Source of the DNA: Paenibacillus alkalitolerans
GTDB taxonomy: Bacteria; Bacillota; Bacilli; Paenibacillales; YIM-B00363
DNA length: 64,000 nt
Direction of reading: 5' to 3'
Assembly (NCBI RefSeq): GCF_016482785.1
Contig: NZ_JAEMXM010000013.1
Span: 62,001-126,000 of the forward strand
Positions 16,501 to 26,165 of the stretch are shown in pieces. The stretch's first letter is position 1; each line of letters starts with the position of its first letter. The notes under the pieces are model-generated. The model was not told where the DNA came from, did no database searches, and saw only the letters and a list, made by a program, of their open reading frames with translations. A program made the translations under genes and the position numbers.

Positions 16501-17430
16501 TTGGCCCGTTTTATATTGCAAAAAGTGTTTTTCACCTTAGTTTCTTTGTACGTCTTGGCGACGTCCACATTCGTGCTGATGAAAATCATCCCGGGTAACC
16601 CGTTTCTGTCGGAAAAGACGCCGGCCGCCATTCAAGCGCGGATTATGGCACATTACGGATTTGATAAACCGATTTGGGAACAGTACTTGAACTATATGGG
16701 CAAGCTGCTTCAGTTTGATCTCGGGATATCTATGAAATATCAGTATCGTTCGGTTGTGCAAATCATTAGCGAGTCATTCTCGTTGTCGGCCCAACTCGGC
16801 GTTGTAGCGGTAATTGCCGCCACCTTCATCGGAGTCGCATTAGGTACGATCGCCGCGTTGTATCATCGCAAGTTTTTGGACGGCTTCACGATGGTGCTTG
16901 CCGTGATCGGCGTATCCGTTCCGAGTTTCGTGCTGGCGCCGTTATTGCAGTATTATTTTGCCGCCAAGTTTCGCATTTTCCCGGTTGCGGGATTGACCAC
17001 ACCGGCTCATTTCGTATTGCCGACAATCGCGTTATGCGCATTATCGATCGCATTTATCGCGCGTTTAACCCGTTCCACCATGCTGGAGGTCTTGTCTTCC
17101 GACTATATAAAGACGGCGAAAGCGAAAGGCTTGAGAGGCTACGTCATTACGACCCGGCATGCATTGCGCAACGCTTTGCTGCCCGTAGTCACGTACCTCG
17201 GACCGTTGACGGCGAACGTAATCACCGGTTCGATCGTTATCGAGAAAATTTTCGGCATTCCCGGTCTCGGCCAATATTTTGTCGAAAGTGTAAACAACCG
17301 CGACTATACGATGATTATGGGGATTACGATATTTTATGGAGTCATATTGATGATTTGCCGGTTATTAACGGACATAGCTTATGTTATCATTGATCCTCGC
17401 ATTAAGCTCACCGGCCGGAAGGAGGCGTAG
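16501..17430 (+). CDS. Oligopeptide ABC transporter permease (OppB type)
   Basis: A 309-residue membrane protein with about six membrane segments. Motifs: IIPGNPF near residue 30, YGFDKPIWEQYLNYM (about 53-68), the EAA loop KTAKAKGLRGYVITTRHALRNALLP (split; about 203-227) and a VIDPRIKL ending. TTG 16501 follows GAGGTG at 9 nt. It starts the four-gene unit of permeases and ATPases of the second importer; the next start is 5 bp after its stop, with the downstream ribosome binding site inside this gene's end. Confidence 0.92.
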   Translation: MARFILQKVFFTLVSLYVLATSTFVLMKIIPGNPFLSEKTPAAIQARIMAHYGFDKPIWEQYLNYMGKLLQFDLGISMKYQYRSVVQIISESFSLSAQLGVVAVIAATFIGVALGTIAALYHRKFLDGFTMVLAVIGVSVPSFVLAPLLQYYFAAKFRIFPVAGLTTPAHFVLPTIALCALSIAFIARLTRSTMLEVLSSDYIKTAKAKGLRGYVITTRHALRNALLPVVTYLGPLTANVITGSIVIEKIFGIPGLGQYFVESVNNRDYTMIMGITIFYGVILMICRLLTDIAYVIIDPRIKLTGRKEA

Positions 17431-17434
17431 TCGA

Positions 17435-18376
17435 ATGGCTGAACTGAAACATAACAACAACGCGCTCACTCCCGATCGGTTTCGGAAAATATCGAAGGAC
17501 GGGTTCAAAGCGGAAGCGATCGAACGCGAAAGCTTGTCCGCTTGGGCCGACATTTGGTACCGTCTGAGACAAAACCGGTTTGCAATGCTTGGACTTATTA
17601 TTATTCTACTTTTAGTCGTTATGGCCATTATCGGTCCGATCCTTACGCCTTATTCGGCGATCGACAACAATTTGCTCAAGACGAACCTGAAACCGATGGA
17701 GGAAGGCCACTGGTTCGGCACCGACGATTTCGGACGGGACATGTTCGCCCGTACGTGGGAAGGGGCGAAAGTGTCGCTACAAGTAGGTGTGTACGCGGCG
17801 TTGGCCGACTTGATCATCGGCGTCATTTACGGCGGCATCATGGGTTACATCGGCGGCCGTTTAGGCGAAGCAATGAATAAAATCGCCGAAGTATTGTACG
17901 CTATTCCGAATTTGCTTATCGCTATTTTGCTTCTCGTCGTATTTGAACCGAGCTTGCTTACAATCGTTATCGCGTTGTCGATCACCGGTTGGATCAGCAT
18001 GGCCTGGATTGTGCGCGGCCAAATCATGCAGTTGAAGAACCAGGAGTACGTGCTCGCTTCCCGTTCGCTCGGCGCGGGCAGCATGCGCATCTTGTTCCGC
18101 CACCTCATCCCGAATTCAATGGGTCCGATCATCGTAACGTTAACGCTGACCGTGCCTGGCGCGATATTCGCCGAGGCTTTCTTAAGCTTCTTGGGTCTTG
18201 GAGTCCAGGTGCCGTTCGCTTCCTGGGGGACGATGATCAACGACGCGCTTGCAGTAATGCAGATTTATCCGTGGCGCATCTTGTTCCCGGCGTTCTTCAT
18301 TTCGTTGACGATGTTGGCGTTTAACGTGCTGGGCGACGGAATGCGCGACGCATTCGATCCGAAGATGAAACGGTAG
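17435..18376 (+). CDS. Oligopeptide ABC transporter permease (OppC type)
   Basis: A 313-residue membrane protein with a soluble N-terminus of about 45 residues ([10 protein letters not shown] and a [16 protein letters not shown] amphipathic stretch typical of OppC), then six membrane segments. The hallmark [16 protein letters not shown] lies near residues 90-105, and the EAA region includes [22 protein letters not shown] (split). It ends [17 protein letters not shown] 17435 follows GGAGG that overlaps the stop of the upstream permease gene. Partner of that permease. Confidence 0.92.
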   Translation: MAELKHNNNALTPDRFRKISKDGFKAEAIERESLSAWADIWYRLRQNRFAMLGLIIILLLVVMAIIGPILTPYSAIDNNLLKTNLKPMEEGHWFGTDDFGRDMFARTWEGAKVSLQVGVYAALADLIIGVIYGGIMGYIGGRLGEAMNKIAEVLYAIPNLLIAILLLVVFEPSLLTIVIALSITGWISMAWIVRGQIMQLKNQEYVLASRSLGAGSMRILFRHLIPNSMGPIIVTLTLTVPGAIFAEAFLSFLGLGVQVPFASWGTMINDALAVMQIYPWRILFPAFFISLTMLAFNVLGDGMRDAFDPKMKR

Positions 18377-18391
18377 GAGGTGGGTGTCACT

Positions 18392-19408
18392 GTGGAAACG
18401 ATATTGGAAGTCAAAGATTTGCGCGTATCCTTTAATGTGCGCGGCGGCGAAGTAAAGGCCGTCCGAGGTGTCAGTTTCGATGTGAAGAAGGGTGAGGCGG
18501 TTGCCATCGTCGGCGAGTCCGGCTGCGGCAAGAGCGTTACGGCACAAACGATCATGCGGCTGATTCCGAATCCGCCGGGAATCATTAAGAGCGGCTCAAT
18601 TAATTTTAAAGGCGAAGATTTGTTGAAGAAAACCGAACGGCAAATGGAATCGGTACGCGGCAAAGACATCGGGATGATCTTCCAAGACCCGATGACATCG
18701 CTCAACCCGACTTTGACTGTCGGAAGACAAATAACCGAAGGTTTGATCAAGCACCAGAACATGACGAAGGAAGCGGCGAAGCAGCGCGCCGTCGAGATGT
18801 TGAAGCTGGTCGGCATTCCGAACCCGGAAGCTCGCTTCTTGCAATATCCGCACCAGTTTTCCGGCGGTATGCGGCAGCGTGCGATGATCGCGATCGCTCT
18901 GGCTTGCAACCCGTCGCTTCTGATCGCGGACGAACCGACGACCGCGCTTGACGTTACGATTCAGGCGCAAATTCTCAACTTGATGAAAGATTTGCAGAAG
19001 ACGCTCGGAACGTCCATTATTTTGATAACTCACGACCTTGGAGTCGTCGCCGATATGTGCGATCGCGTTGTCGTCATGTACGCAGGCAAAGTGGTGGAAA
19101 CCGGCACGAAATGGGAGATCTTTAAAAACCCTCAGCACCCTTACACGAAGGGGTTGCTCCGTTCGGTACCGCGTCTGGACCAAAAGAAAGACGAAGAGTT
19201 GATTCCGATCATCGGCACTCCCCCGGATCTCATTAAGCCGCCGGAAGGCTGCGGTTTCTGCGCGCGTTGCGACTATGCAATGTCAATATGCCAGACGCAG
19301 GACGCGGCTATGACGGAATTGAGCCCGACGCATCAAGCCGCATGCTGGCTCCTCCACCCGATGGCTCAATCTGCGCAAGCGGCGGCTGGGAAGGAGAATT
19401 CTCGATGA
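18392..19408 (+). CDS. Oligopeptide ABC transporter ATP-binding protein (OppD type)
   Basis: A 338-residue ATPase with Walker [10 protein letters not shown]-loop [10 protein letters not shown], signature [12 protein letters not shown], Walker [13 protein letters not shown] and LITHD. The C-terminal cysteine motif is [13 protein letters not shown]. Two GTG codons could start it; 18392 is preferred because TAGGAGG ends 11 nt before it, whereas the GTG at 18380 overlaps that site. The last 4 bp overlap the next start (ATGA), typical of translational coupling. Close in sequence to the OppD-type ATPase at 9279, so the two importers are probably ancient paralogues. Confidence 0.92.
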   Translation: METILEVKDLRVSFNVRGGEVKAVRGVSFDVKKGEAVAIVGESGCGKSVTAQTIMRLIPNPPGIIKSGSINFKGEDLLKKTERQMESVRGKDIGMIFQDPMTSLNPTLTVGRQITEGLIKHQNMTKEAAKQRAVEMLKLVGIPNPEARFLQYPHQFSGGMRQRAMIAIALACNPSLLIADEPTTALDVTIQAQILNLMKDLQKTLGTSIILITHDLGVVADMCDRVVVMYAGKVVETGTKWEIFKNPQHPYTKGLLRSVPRLDQKKDEELIPIIGTPPDLIKPPEGCGFCARCDYAMSICQTQDAAMTELSPTHQAACWLLHPMAQSAQAAAGKENSR

Positions 19409-20361
19409 GTCAGACGTTGTTGGAAGTAAACAATTTAACGAAATTTTTTAACGTAGGCGGCGGTAACCGGTTGAAGGCCGTCAACGATGTGAGCTTTGCG
19501 TTGAAACAAGGCGAGACGCTCGGTTTGGTCGGCGAGTCAGGCTGCGGCAAGTCGACGGCGGGGCGAACGATTCTTCGTTTGTACGAGCCTACAGCAGGCG
19601 AGGTGAAGTTCCAGGGAACCAACATCTACAGCCTTAGCGGTTCGAAGATGAAGGCGCTGCGCCGCGACATGCAGATGATTTTTCAGGATCCTTACGCGTC
19701 CTTGAATCCGAGAATGACGGTGACGGACATTATCGGCGAGGCGCTGGACGTTCACCGCTTGACGCCAAGCCGCGCGCAGCGCAAGAAGCGGGTCGAAGAA
19801 TTGCTTGATCTTGTCGGGTTGAACCCCGACCACGCGACGCGCTATCCGCACGAATTTTCGGGCGGCCAGCGCCAGCGGATCGGTATCGCGCGCGCGCTAG
19901 CGGTAGATCCGAAATTCATCGTCTGCGACGAACCGATTTCGGCGCTCGACGTATCGATTCAAGCGCAAGTTGTGAACCTGCTTATGAAACTGCAGAAACA
20001 GTTCGGTTTGACGTATTTGTTCATCGCGCACGACTTGGCGATGGTCAAGCATATAAGCGACCGCGTTGCGGTGATGTATTTGGGCAAGATGGTCGAGCTT
20101 ACAACGAGCGAAGAGCTGTACGCAAATCCGCTGCATCCGTACACCCGCGCCCTTCTGTCCGCGATTCCGATTCCGGATCCGGAAGTCGAGGCTGCACGCG
20201 AGCGCATCGTGTTGAAAGGCGACATTCCGAGCCCGATCAACCCGCCGAGCGGCTGCCATTTCCGTACGCGCTGCCCTCTTGCAACGGAGAAGTGCGCGAA
20301 AGAAGAGCCTGCATTCGTGGAGTTGAAACCGGGCCACTGGACGGCTTGCCACTACGCATAA
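19405..20361 (+). CDS. Oligopeptide ABC transporter ATP-binding protein (OppF type)
   Basis: A 318-residue ATPase with Walker [13 protein letters not shown]-loop [11 protein letters not shown], signature [16 protein letters not shown], Walker [13 protein letters not shown] and switch IAHDL. The C-terminal [13 protein letters not shown] cluster is present. ATG 19405 overlaps the stop of the upstream gene by 4 bp; AAGGAGAA lies upstream. It is the last gene of the second importer and is followed by a hairpin. Confidence 0.92.
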   Translation: MSQTLLEVNNLTKFFNVGGGNRLKAVNDVSFALKQGETLGLVGESGCGKSTAGRTILRLYEPTAGEVKFQGTNIYSLSGSKMKALRRDMQMIFQDPYASLNPRMTVTDIIGEALDVHRLTPSRAQRKKRVEELLDLVGLNPDHATRYPHEFSGGQRQRIGIARALAVDPKFIVCDEPISALDVSIQAQVVNLLMKLQKQFGLTYLFIAHDLAMVKHISDRVAVMYLGKMVELTTSEELYANPLHPYTRALLSAIPIPDPEVEAARERIVLKGDIPSPINPPSGCHFRTRCPLATEKCAKEEPAFVELKPGHWTACHYA

Positions 20362-20379
20362 TAATGTTGTTTTAATAAG

Positions 20380-20401
20380 GAGCGGTCCGCGAGGGCCGCT
20401 C
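20380..20401 (+). terminator. Hairpin after the second importer operon
   Basis: GAGCGGTCC pairs with GGGCCGCTC (9 bp, one wobble) around a GCGA loop. The tail is TCTGCCGTCTTT, with few T residues, so this may be a weak terminator or an mRNA 3' end stabiliser. Confidence 0.45.
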
Positions 20402-20471
20402 TCTGCCGTCTTTGACGGATGCGCACGCCGGGGGTACAATGAGAACGAATGGATCAGGGGGAGTCGATGTC

Positions 20472-22133
20472 ATGCGTTATGAAATATATGAAAAGATGAA
20501 ACAACCGCCGTTTGCGCGCGATTTTACACGAAATTCCGCAAGCGCCGCCGGCCGTTTCGACTACGGTCATCCGTACGGCAACGCTCATGTTTGGAAAGAT
20601 CGGGCGGATTGGCTTGATCGGGCGGACAGACCGCAAGCGACCCGGGATGCCATTGCTGACGTGCTTCTTGCTTTCAACCGGAAGCACAACGATATACCCG
20701 AAGCGATCCGTTCAATCGAACGTCTTCGGGATCCGGAGACGCTGGCGGTTGCCGGCGGACAGCAAGCCGGATTGTTTACCGGTCCGATGCTCGTAATTTA
20801 CAAAGCGTTGACTCTCATACAAACCGCGAAGGCAGCCCAAGAGTCGCTCGGGCGGACGGTCGTTCCGGTGTTTTGGATCGCCGGAGAAGATCACGACTGG
20901 GATGAAGTGAATCATACATATGTACTGACCTCTCAACTCGCCGTAAGTAAACTTTTGATCGGGAAGACAGATACGGATCTCATCGGAAAGCGCACGTCCG
21001 TGAGCCGTACGCCGGTCGGCGGCCAAGAGTGGGCCGATGCAATGGCAGCGCTGGAGTCGGCATTGCCCGATACGGAGTTTAAGCCGCACCTGATTAAACA
21101 ACTGCAGGACATCGCGGGGAAGTCCGGGACGCTTGTCGACGCATTCGCCAAGACGATGTCCATGCTGTTCGGCAAATACGGACTCGTGCTCCTCGATTCC
21201 GACGACGACCGTTTGCGCGAAATCGAGGCGCCGATGTTCCAAGAGCTCATCCGGCACAACGAGGTTTTGAACAGCGCCATACAAACGGGGCAGCTTTCCG
21301 TCACGGAAAGCGGGTACGCCCTCCAAGCGGAAGCGGCGAAGGACGGGCTTCAGCTGTTCATGTTTCACGATGGAGAGCGGAAGCTGCTGTTTAAAGACGG
21401 AGACCGGGTCTCGGATCGCAAATCGACGGTTTCTCTTACGATGCAGGAGCTTATCCGACTCGCCGAAAATGAGCCTTCGAGCTTAAGCAACAATGCGCTT
21501 ACCCGTCCGCTGATGCAGGAGTATTTGCTGCCGACGTTGGCGACCGTGCTGGGCCCAAGCGAAATTGCTTATTGGGGCGTGTTGAAAGAGTCATTTCACG
21601 CGTTCGGGATGCGTACTCCGGTCATCGTTCCGCGCCTTGAGTTTACGCTGCTCGAAGGAACGGTACAGAAACAAATGGACAAGTTCGGCTTAACGTTTGA
21701 AGATGCTGTGGAACGGCTTGAACAACGCCGTGACGATTGGCTTAGAGAGCAGGATGAGCTCGGTCTCGAAGCGCGGTTTGCGCAGACGAAAGAAGCGTTC
21801 CGGCAATTGTACGCCCCCCTCGTTGAAACCGTCAGCGAAATCAACCCGGGCCTACGAAAGTTGGGCGAGACGAATATGGGTAAAATATTGGAACAAATCG
21901 ATTTCCTGGAATCCCGCTCTCTGGAGGCGCACAAATCTCAACATGAAGCGGCGCTTCGGCAGTGGGAGCGCGTCCGTCTTTCCGTTGCCCCGGGCGGCAA
22001 ACCCCAAGAGCGCGTCTACAATGTCTTCCAATATGCGCTGAAATACGGACTTCCTTGGTTGGACGGTCTGATCGGGCATCCTTTCATCGACTTCAGCCGG
22101 GAGCCGCGGAGCCATTTTGTCATCTATCTATAG
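20472..22133 (+). CDS. bshC: Bacillithiol biosynthesis cysteine-adding enzyme BshC
   Basis: A 553-residue protein matching BshC, which joins cysteine to glucosaminyl-malate in the last step of bacillithiol synthesis in the cytoplasm. Visible family segments: AVAGGQQAGLFTGPMLVIYKA (split; about residues 94-114), FWIAGEDHDWDEVNH (about 134-148), LRPLMQEYL-type segment TRPLMQEYLLPTLATVLGPSEIAYW (split) and a C-terminal coiled coil. Length is usual. ATG 20472 has AGGGGGAG 8 nt upstream; an in-frame ATG at 20412 has no such site. In B. subtilis bshC (yllA) lies just ahead of mraZ; here an accessory segment of about 6.7 kb separates them. bshA and bshB are not in the window. Confidence 0.92.
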   Translation: MRYEIYEKMKQPPFARDFTRNSASAAGRFDYGHPYGNAHVWKDRADWLDRADRPQATRDAIADVLLAFNRKHNDIPEAIRSIERLRDPETLAVAGGQQAGLFTGPMLVIYKALTLIQTAKAAQESLGRTVVPVFWIAGEDHDWDEVNHTYVLTSQLAVSKLLIGKTDTDLIGKRTSVSRTPVGGQEWADAMAALESALPDTEFKPHLIKQLQDIAGKSGTLVDAFAKTMSMLFGKYGLVLLDSDDDRLREIEAPMFQELIRHNEVLNSAIQTGQLSVTESGYALQAEAAKDGLQLFMFHDGERKLLFKDGDRVSDRKSTVSLTMQELIRLAENEPSSLSNNALTRPLMQEYLLPTLATVLGPSEIAYWGVLKESFHAFGMRTPVIVPRLEFTLLEGTVQKQMDKFGLTFEDAVERLEQRRDDWLREQDELGLEARFAQTKEAFRQLYAPLVETVSEINPGLRKLGETNMGKILEQIDFLESRSLEAHKSQHEAALRQWERVRLSVAPGGKPQERVYNVFQYALKYGLPWLDGLIGHPFIDFSREPRSHFVIYL

Positions 22134-22148
22134 GAGGTTTTATTACAA

Positions 22149-23411
22149 ATGACAACGTTAAACCGAAGCATTATCCGTGATCCGAAGCTTGCGCCCGAGG
22201 GCCGCCTCAAAATCGATTGGGTGCAGGCGCACATGCCCGTGTTGAACCGGATTCGGGAGCAATTCGAGAAAGAACAGCCTTTTAAAGGATTGAAAGTGGC
22301 GATCTCGCTGCACTTGGAGGCGAAGACGGCTTACCTGGCGAAAGTGGTGAAAGCGGGCGGTGCGGAAGTGTTTATTACGGGCAGCAACCCGCTGTCGACG
22401 CAGGACGACGTATGCGCGGCGCTCGCCGAAGACGGCGTTACCGTCTTTGCGAAATACAACCCCGACCCGAAAGAATATAAGGATCTATTGGTCAAGACGC
22501 TGGAAACGAGGCCGGATCTTATTATCGACGACGGCGGCGACTTGATCACGATTTTGCATTCCGAACGTCAAGATTTGGCGGCGCAAGTGCGTGGGGGGGC
22601 GGAAGAGACGACGACCGGAATATTGCGATTGAAATCTCTTGAACGCGAAGGCAGGTTGAAGTTCCCGATGGTGGCCGTCAACGATGCATTCTGCAAATAT
22701 TTGTTCGACAACAGGTACGGAACCGGGCAGTCGGTGTGGGACGGCATCATGAGAACAACCAACTTGGTCGTGGCGGGCAAAACGGTCGTGGTCAACGGTT
22801 ACGGCTGGTGCGGCAAAGGGGTTGCAATGAGAGCGAAAGGTCTCGGCGCGAACGTCGTCGTAACGGAAATCGACGCGATTAAAGCGGTTGAAGCGTATAT
22901 GGACGGCTTCGCGGTCAGGCCGATGTCGGAAGCGGCGAAAGTCGGCGATATTTTCGTGACGGTTACCGGCAACAAAGACATTATCCGCGGTCCGCATTAC
23001 GAATCGATGAAGGACGGGGCGATTTTGTGCAATGCGGGACATTTCGACGTGGAAGTGAACAAGCCTGAGCTCGAAGCTTTATCGGTGTCGAAACGGACGG
23101 TTCGCCGCAACATCGAGGAGTACAAGCTGAAGGACGGGCGCAGTATTTACTTGCTAGCCGAGGGGCGTCTTGTCAACTTGGCGGCAGGAGACGGGCACCC
23201 GGCGGAAATTATGGATATGACGTTCGCGCTGCAAGCGATGGCGCTGAAATACGTAAACGAGCATTACAAAGAAATCGGCGGCAAGGTCGTCAACGTGCCG
23301 TATGAGACGGATGAGCAGGTGGCCCGCTTCAAGTTGGAGTCGCTCGGGTTGGGCATCGATTCAATAACGGCGGAGCAGAAAGAGTACTTGGACTCTTGGG
23401 CGGAGCATTAA
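22149..23411 (+). CDS. ahcY: Adenosylhomocysteinase (S-adenosylhomocysteine hydrolase)
   Basis: A 420-residue protein of the NAD-dependent SAH hydrolase family, which cleaves S-adenosylhomocysteine to adenosine and homocysteine. Seen: the substrate site segment [10 protein letters not shown], the catalytic stretch [19 protein letters not shown], the NAD-binding [10 protein letters not shown] (about residues 217-226), [10 protein letters not shown] and [19 protein letters not shown] (split). It is the short form, ending in LDSWAEH rather than the HYRY tail of eukaryotic enzymes, similar to archaeal and thermophile proteins; some relatives act on S-inosylhomocysteine, so substrate is not certain. 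Its start lies 15 bp after bshC, so the two are probably co-transcribed, linking SAM recycling to thiol supply. GGAGG precedes ATG 22149. Confidence 0.9.
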   Translation: MTTLNRSIIRDPKLAPEGRLKIDWVQAHMPVLNRIREQFEKEQPFKGLKVAISLHLEAKTAYLAKVVKAGGAEVFITGSNPLSTQDDVCAALAEDGVTVFAKYNPDPKEYKDLLVKTLETRPDLIIDDGGDLITILHSERQDLAAQVRGGAEETTTGILRLKSLEREGRLKFPMVAVNDAFCKYLFDNRYGTGQSVWDGIMRTTNLVVAGKTVVVNGYGWCGKGVAMRAKGLGANVVVTEIDAIKAVEAYMDGFAVRPMSEAAKVGDIFVTVTGNKDIIRGPHYESMKDGAILCNAGHFDVEVNKPELEALSVSKRTVRRNIEEYKLKDGRSIYLLAEGRLVNLAAGDGHPAEIMDMTFALQAMALKYVNEHYKEIGGKVVNVPYETDEQVARFKLESLGLGIDSITAEQKEYLDSWAEH

Positions 23412-23528
23412 TTTAGAATTAGAATTTTCCTTTCTGGAGGAGACTCGCTATGGCTTCTCTTCACATACCAATCTCACAATGCCTGAAATGGCCGGCATCA
23501 AGAAGCAGTACCATATGACTCTGGACTT

Positions 23529-23705
23529 TTGGCATACGATAACTGGATGAATGCGCTGCGGAACAATACATATAATCCGTTCGGCCTGCGATATTGTACG
23601 ACTGTCTTTGCGGAATCGAAATGCTTTGCCGCACAATATGTCAGGCAATTGGCGGAATCTTGGGGAGAGCTTCGACGCTTGGATGAAGCGTTGTCGAAGG
23701 GATAG
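23529..23705 (+). pseudogene. Likely remnant of a longer gene
   Basis: An open stretch ending at TAG 23703 encodes about 58 residues with protein-like composition (LAYDNWMNALRNN, then NPFGLRYCTTVFAESKCFAAQYVRQLAESWGEL, split here). The pattern resembles the C-terminal part of helical proteins with a YDxWxxAL...NPxGxxY...AExxRFA motif seen in BtrH-N-like or C39-like proteins of Paenibacilli, though I cannot name the family firmly. The same frame is broken by a TGA near 23483, and short fragments continue in other frames upstream from 23450, which has GGAGGAG before an ATG. A decayed gene is inferred; a genuine small gene from TTG 23529 or ATG 23547 is the alternative. Confidence 0.35.
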
Positions 23706-23730
23706 GGGGTTAACGCAAGGATATGTCGAA

Positions 23731-23776
23731 CCAAAGACCGCCGTCGGGCGATGGTCCGGAGGCGGTCTTTGGTTGT
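23731..23776 (+). terminator. Hairpin terminator downstream of the gene remnant
   Basis: A perfect 12-bp stem, CCAAAGACCGCC with GGCGGTCTTTGG, encloses 18 nt and is followed by TTGT. It would end transcription from the bshC-ahcY direction before the toxin-antitoxin genes. The tail is only moderately T-rich. Confidence 0.6.
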
Positions 23777-23823
23777 ATGTGACATATTCTTGTTACGGCA
23801 TGATTCTTATTGAGATTCTGTTA

Positions 23824-23852
23824 TTGAATCACGAACCGAGATTCGATAATAT
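23824..23852 (+). promoter_or_regulatory. Candidate SigA-type promoter of the toxin-antitoxin pair
   Basis: TTGAAT (23824-23829), a 17-bp spacer and TAATAT (23847-23852) lie 36 bp before the antitoxin start at 23888. Confidence 0.45.
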
Positions 23853-23887
23853 GTTTATAGGAGAAGGATCCCAAGGAGGGCATCGAA

Positions 23888-24139
23888 TTGATCGAGAAAA
23901 AACAATTGACCGTCCGTTTGCCGTTGCGTGTCTTCGATTATTTAACACAAAGAGCAGAAAGTGAACAAAAAACGTTAAACGATATTATGGTGGATATCAC
24001 GGAACAACACATGATGTGGCATGAAGGCGAGAAATTAATCAAGGAAATCGGAATGATTCGCGAAAGAACGCAACGGATGAGCGGAGTTCAACCAGATTCG
24101 ACAGACGATATACGAAGTTTGCGGGATGGTGAAAGATGA
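23888..24139 (+). CDS. Ribbon-helix-helix antitoxin, VapB-like
   Basis: An 83-residue protein. The N-terminal KKQLTVRLPLRVFDYLTQRA stretch (split) has the beta-strand then helix pattern of ribbon-helix-helix DNA-binding proteins, followed by a second helix (LNDIMVDITEQHM) and a charged tail ending in a possible toxin-binding segment. The start is TTG 23888, 8 nt after AAGGAGG. It overlaps the PIN-domain gene by 4 bp (ATGA), the usual arrangement of type II antitoxin and toxin pairs. Such antitoxins repress their own operon; no clear operator was picked out. Confidence 0.7.
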   Translation: MIEKKQLTVRLPLRVFDYLTQRAESEQKTLNDIMVDITEQHMMWHEGEKLIKEIGMIRERTQRMSGVQPDSTDDIRSLRDGER

Positions 24140-24555
24140 GCCGGGTATGTCTCGATGCAAGCATTTGGATAAAAATATTAACTCAAGAACCGGGTACGGC
24201 TTTGGCCGAGAATTTGGTTATCCGTCTGCTTCGTGAGAAGGTAGAAATCATCGCCCCGACAATCATGAAAATCGAAGTAGGGAGCGTCTTGAGAAAAAAG
24301 TGGCGCAGAAAACTTCTCGATACGGAAACGCTTCATGAGCTTTGGGGAAAGTTTGTCTCCTTACCAATCGTATATGTAGACAACGGCCATCTGTATGATC
24401 AAGCCTGGGAAATCGCTGAAGCGAACGGTCTTACTCAATTGTACGATGCGATGTATCTTGCGGTCAGCGAAGGAGTTGAATATTGGACTGCTGACGAACG
24501 GCTTGTAAACTCGATAAAAACAACTCGTGTCAAAGTAAAATTGCTGAATGCATGA
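24136..24555 (+). CDS. PIN-domain toxin, VapC-like ribonuclease
   Basis: A 139-residue PIN-domain protein with all four expected acidic residues: D7 (VCLDAS), E47 (MKIEVGS), D104 (LYDAMYLA) and D120 (TADERLV), which coordinate the metal ions for RNA cleavage. VapC-type toxins cut specific tRNAs or rRNA and are neutralised by the partner encoded just upstream. Length is typical. Coupled to the antitoxin gene by a 4-bp overlap. No mobile element is seen beside it, but the pair sits in an accessory stretch between core genes together with a decayed gene. Confidence 0.8.
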   Translation: MSRVCLDASIWIKILTQEPGTALAENLVIRLLREKVEIIAPTIMKIEVGSVLRKKWRRKLLDTETLHELWGKFVSLPIVYVDNGHLYDQAWEIAEANGLTQLYDAMYLAVSEGVEYWTADERLVNSIKTTRVKVKLLNA

Positions 24556-24606
24556 GTTTCAGTAGGAATCCGACGCCCGCCCCGACGAGCCGGCTATGAA
24601 AGTTCG

Positions 24607-24663
24607 TTGACATAACACGCTGGTGTCGCGTACACTTTTATGAATATAAAATAAAATTATTCA
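24607..24663 (+). promoter_or_regulatory. Promoter and possible operator of the TetR-ABC exporter operon
   Basis: TTGACA (24607-24612), an 18-bp spacer and TACACT (24631-24636) form a good SigA-type promoter. Just downstream, TGAATA (24641-24646) and TATTCA (24658-24663) form an inverted repeat with an 11-bp spacer, in an AT-rich stretch where ATAAAATAAAA occurs twice. The inverted repeat is a candidate site for the TetR-family protein encoded next. Confidence 0.5.
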
Positions 24664-24690
24664 CAATAAAATAAAAGTGGCGGTGCAAAT

Positions 24691-25308
24691 ATGCCGAAAA
24701 AGTTTACCGACCAAGAAAAAGTTCGGATTCAAGCCAAGCTGAAGGAAACCGGAAAGCGGCTGTTCGAAGCGTTAGGCTTGCAAAAAACGAGCGTCGCCGA
24801 CATTACGAAGCCGACAGGCATCGCGCAAGGCTCGTTTTATCTGTTTTACGAGTCGAAAGAAGCGCTCTATTTTGAAATCGTGCAAGAGGAAGAGGAGCGT
24901 ATCAGAAAACAGCTGTTCGACAGTTACTTGGAAAGCGGAACGATGACGAGAGAACGGTTTCGCCAATTTGTAAGGGAATCGGTCCGGACGATTGAGCAAA
25001 GTCCGGTATTGCGACAGCTGTACGACGAACAGCTCGTCGAAACACTGTTTCGGAAGCTCCCGCCGGAGTTGTTGGAGGCTCATTTCGCGGAAGACGCGAA
25101 TGCGCTAGCGCCGTTCTTGGAGCGCGGGCGCAGAGAGGGCTGGCTCGCGGATAAAGATCCGGAGACGGTCGTCTCGTTGATTCGCTCGCTCGTGCTGTTC
25201 GTGCTCCAGAAAGAACGCATCGGCGAAAGGCATTATGAAGCGACGTTGGAATTGCTGATCGAATGCGTCGCCAAAGGGCTCATAGTTGAGAAAGGTGATC
25301 CGTTATGA
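24691..25308 (+). CDS. TetR-family transcriptional regulator
   Basis: A 205-residue regulator. The N-terminal helix-turn-helix domain reads GKRLFEALGLQKTSVADITKPTGIAQGSFYLFYESKEALYFEIV (split; about residues 16-60), the standard TetR pattern. The C-terminal helical domain would bind a ligand. It overlaps the following ATP-binding protein gene by 4 bp, and the four genes 24691-27612 are chained by such overlaps, so it most likely controls this exporter operon in response to a compound the exporter removes. The ligand is unknown. An inverted repeat at 24641-24663 is a possible operator. Confidence 0.88.
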   Translation: MPKKFTDQEKVRIQAKLKETGKRLFEALGLQKTSVADITKPTGIAQGSFYLFYESKEALYFEIVQEEEERIRKQLFDSYLESGTMTRERFRQFVRESVRTIEQSPVLRQLYDEQLVETLFRKLPPELLEAHFAEDANALAPFLERGRREGWLADKDPETVVSLIRSLVLFVLQKERIGERHYEATLELLIECVAKGLIVEKGDPL

Positions 25309-26165
25309 TTGAGGTGCGGCAATTGTGCTTTACGTACCCCGGCAAGCGCGAGCCGACGCTTCGGGGACTTGATTTCCAATTCGGCGCCGGCGAAATATTC
25401 GGTTTTTTGGGGCCGTCCGGCGCCGGGAAAAGCACCACGCAAAATATATTGATCGGTGCGCTCCAAGGATATTCGGGCAGCGTTGCAGTGTTCGGCCAGG
25501 AGCTCAGAACGTTCAAGAAGCGGGATTACTACGAGAAAATCGGCGTCGCTTTCGAATTTCCGTCGTTTTATCAACGGCTGACGGCGCTGGAAAATTTGAA
25601 GCTGTTCCGCTCTCTGTACCGCTGCCGGACCGAATCGCCGGAAGAACTGCTTGCGGATGTCGGGTTGACGGACGACGCCGGCACCCGCGTTTCCCGCTAT
25701 TCGAAAGGCATGAAGATGAGGCTTAATTTTTGCCGCGCACTGTTGAACGATCCGGACATTTTGTTTTTGGACGAACCGACTTCGGGACTCGATCCGGTGA
25801 ACGCGAAACGGGTGAAGGACATCATTAAGCAAAAGAAAGCGGAAGGGAAAACGATCTTCCTGACCACGCACAACATGAACATAGCGGAAGAGATATGCGA
25901 CCGTGTCGCTTTCATGGCCGGAGGAACGATCCGGCTGATCGATGAGCCGAAGGCGCTTATGATCCGCGGCGGCAGCAAGAAGGCGGTCGTACGATATCGA
26001 AGAGGCGGAACGCTTTACAGCGAGGAATATGATTTGGCCGAACTCGGAACGAACGGCACATTTCTTTCTTTGCTGCGTGAAGGGACGATTGAGTCGATTC
26101 ACACCTCCGAAGCGACGCTGGAGGACATTTTTATCCGTGTAACCGGAAAGGAACTAATATTATGA
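25305..26165 (+). CDS. ABC exporter ATP-binding protein
   Basis: A 286-residue ATPase with Walker A GPSGAGKST (about residues 37-45), a Q-loop in AFEFPSFYQRLTALENL, the signature RYSKGMKMRLNFCRAL and Walker B ILFLDEPTSGLDPV, followed by TTHNM at the switch. The sequence type (CcmA-like, with a C-terminal extension) is that of drug and lipid exporters with separate permeases. The signature SKGMKMR deviates slightly from LSGGQ, as is common in this group. Energises the two permeases encoded next; possibly a fluoroquinolone-exporter-like system, an inference from gene arrangement only. Confidence 0.88.
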   Translation: MIEVRQLCFTYPGKREPTLRGLDFQFGAGEIFGFLGPSGAGKSTTQNILIGALQGYSGSVAVFGQELRTFKKRDYYEKIGVAFEFPSFYQRLTALENLKLFRSLYRCRTESPEELLADVGLTDDAGTRVSRYSKGMKMRLNFCRALLNDPDILFLDEPTSGLDPVNAKRVKDIIKQKKAEGKTIFLTTHNMNIAEEICDRVAFMAGGTIRLIDEPKALMIRGGSKKAVVRYRRGGTLYSEEYDLAELGTNGTFLSLLREGTIESIHTSEATLEDIFIRVTGKELIL

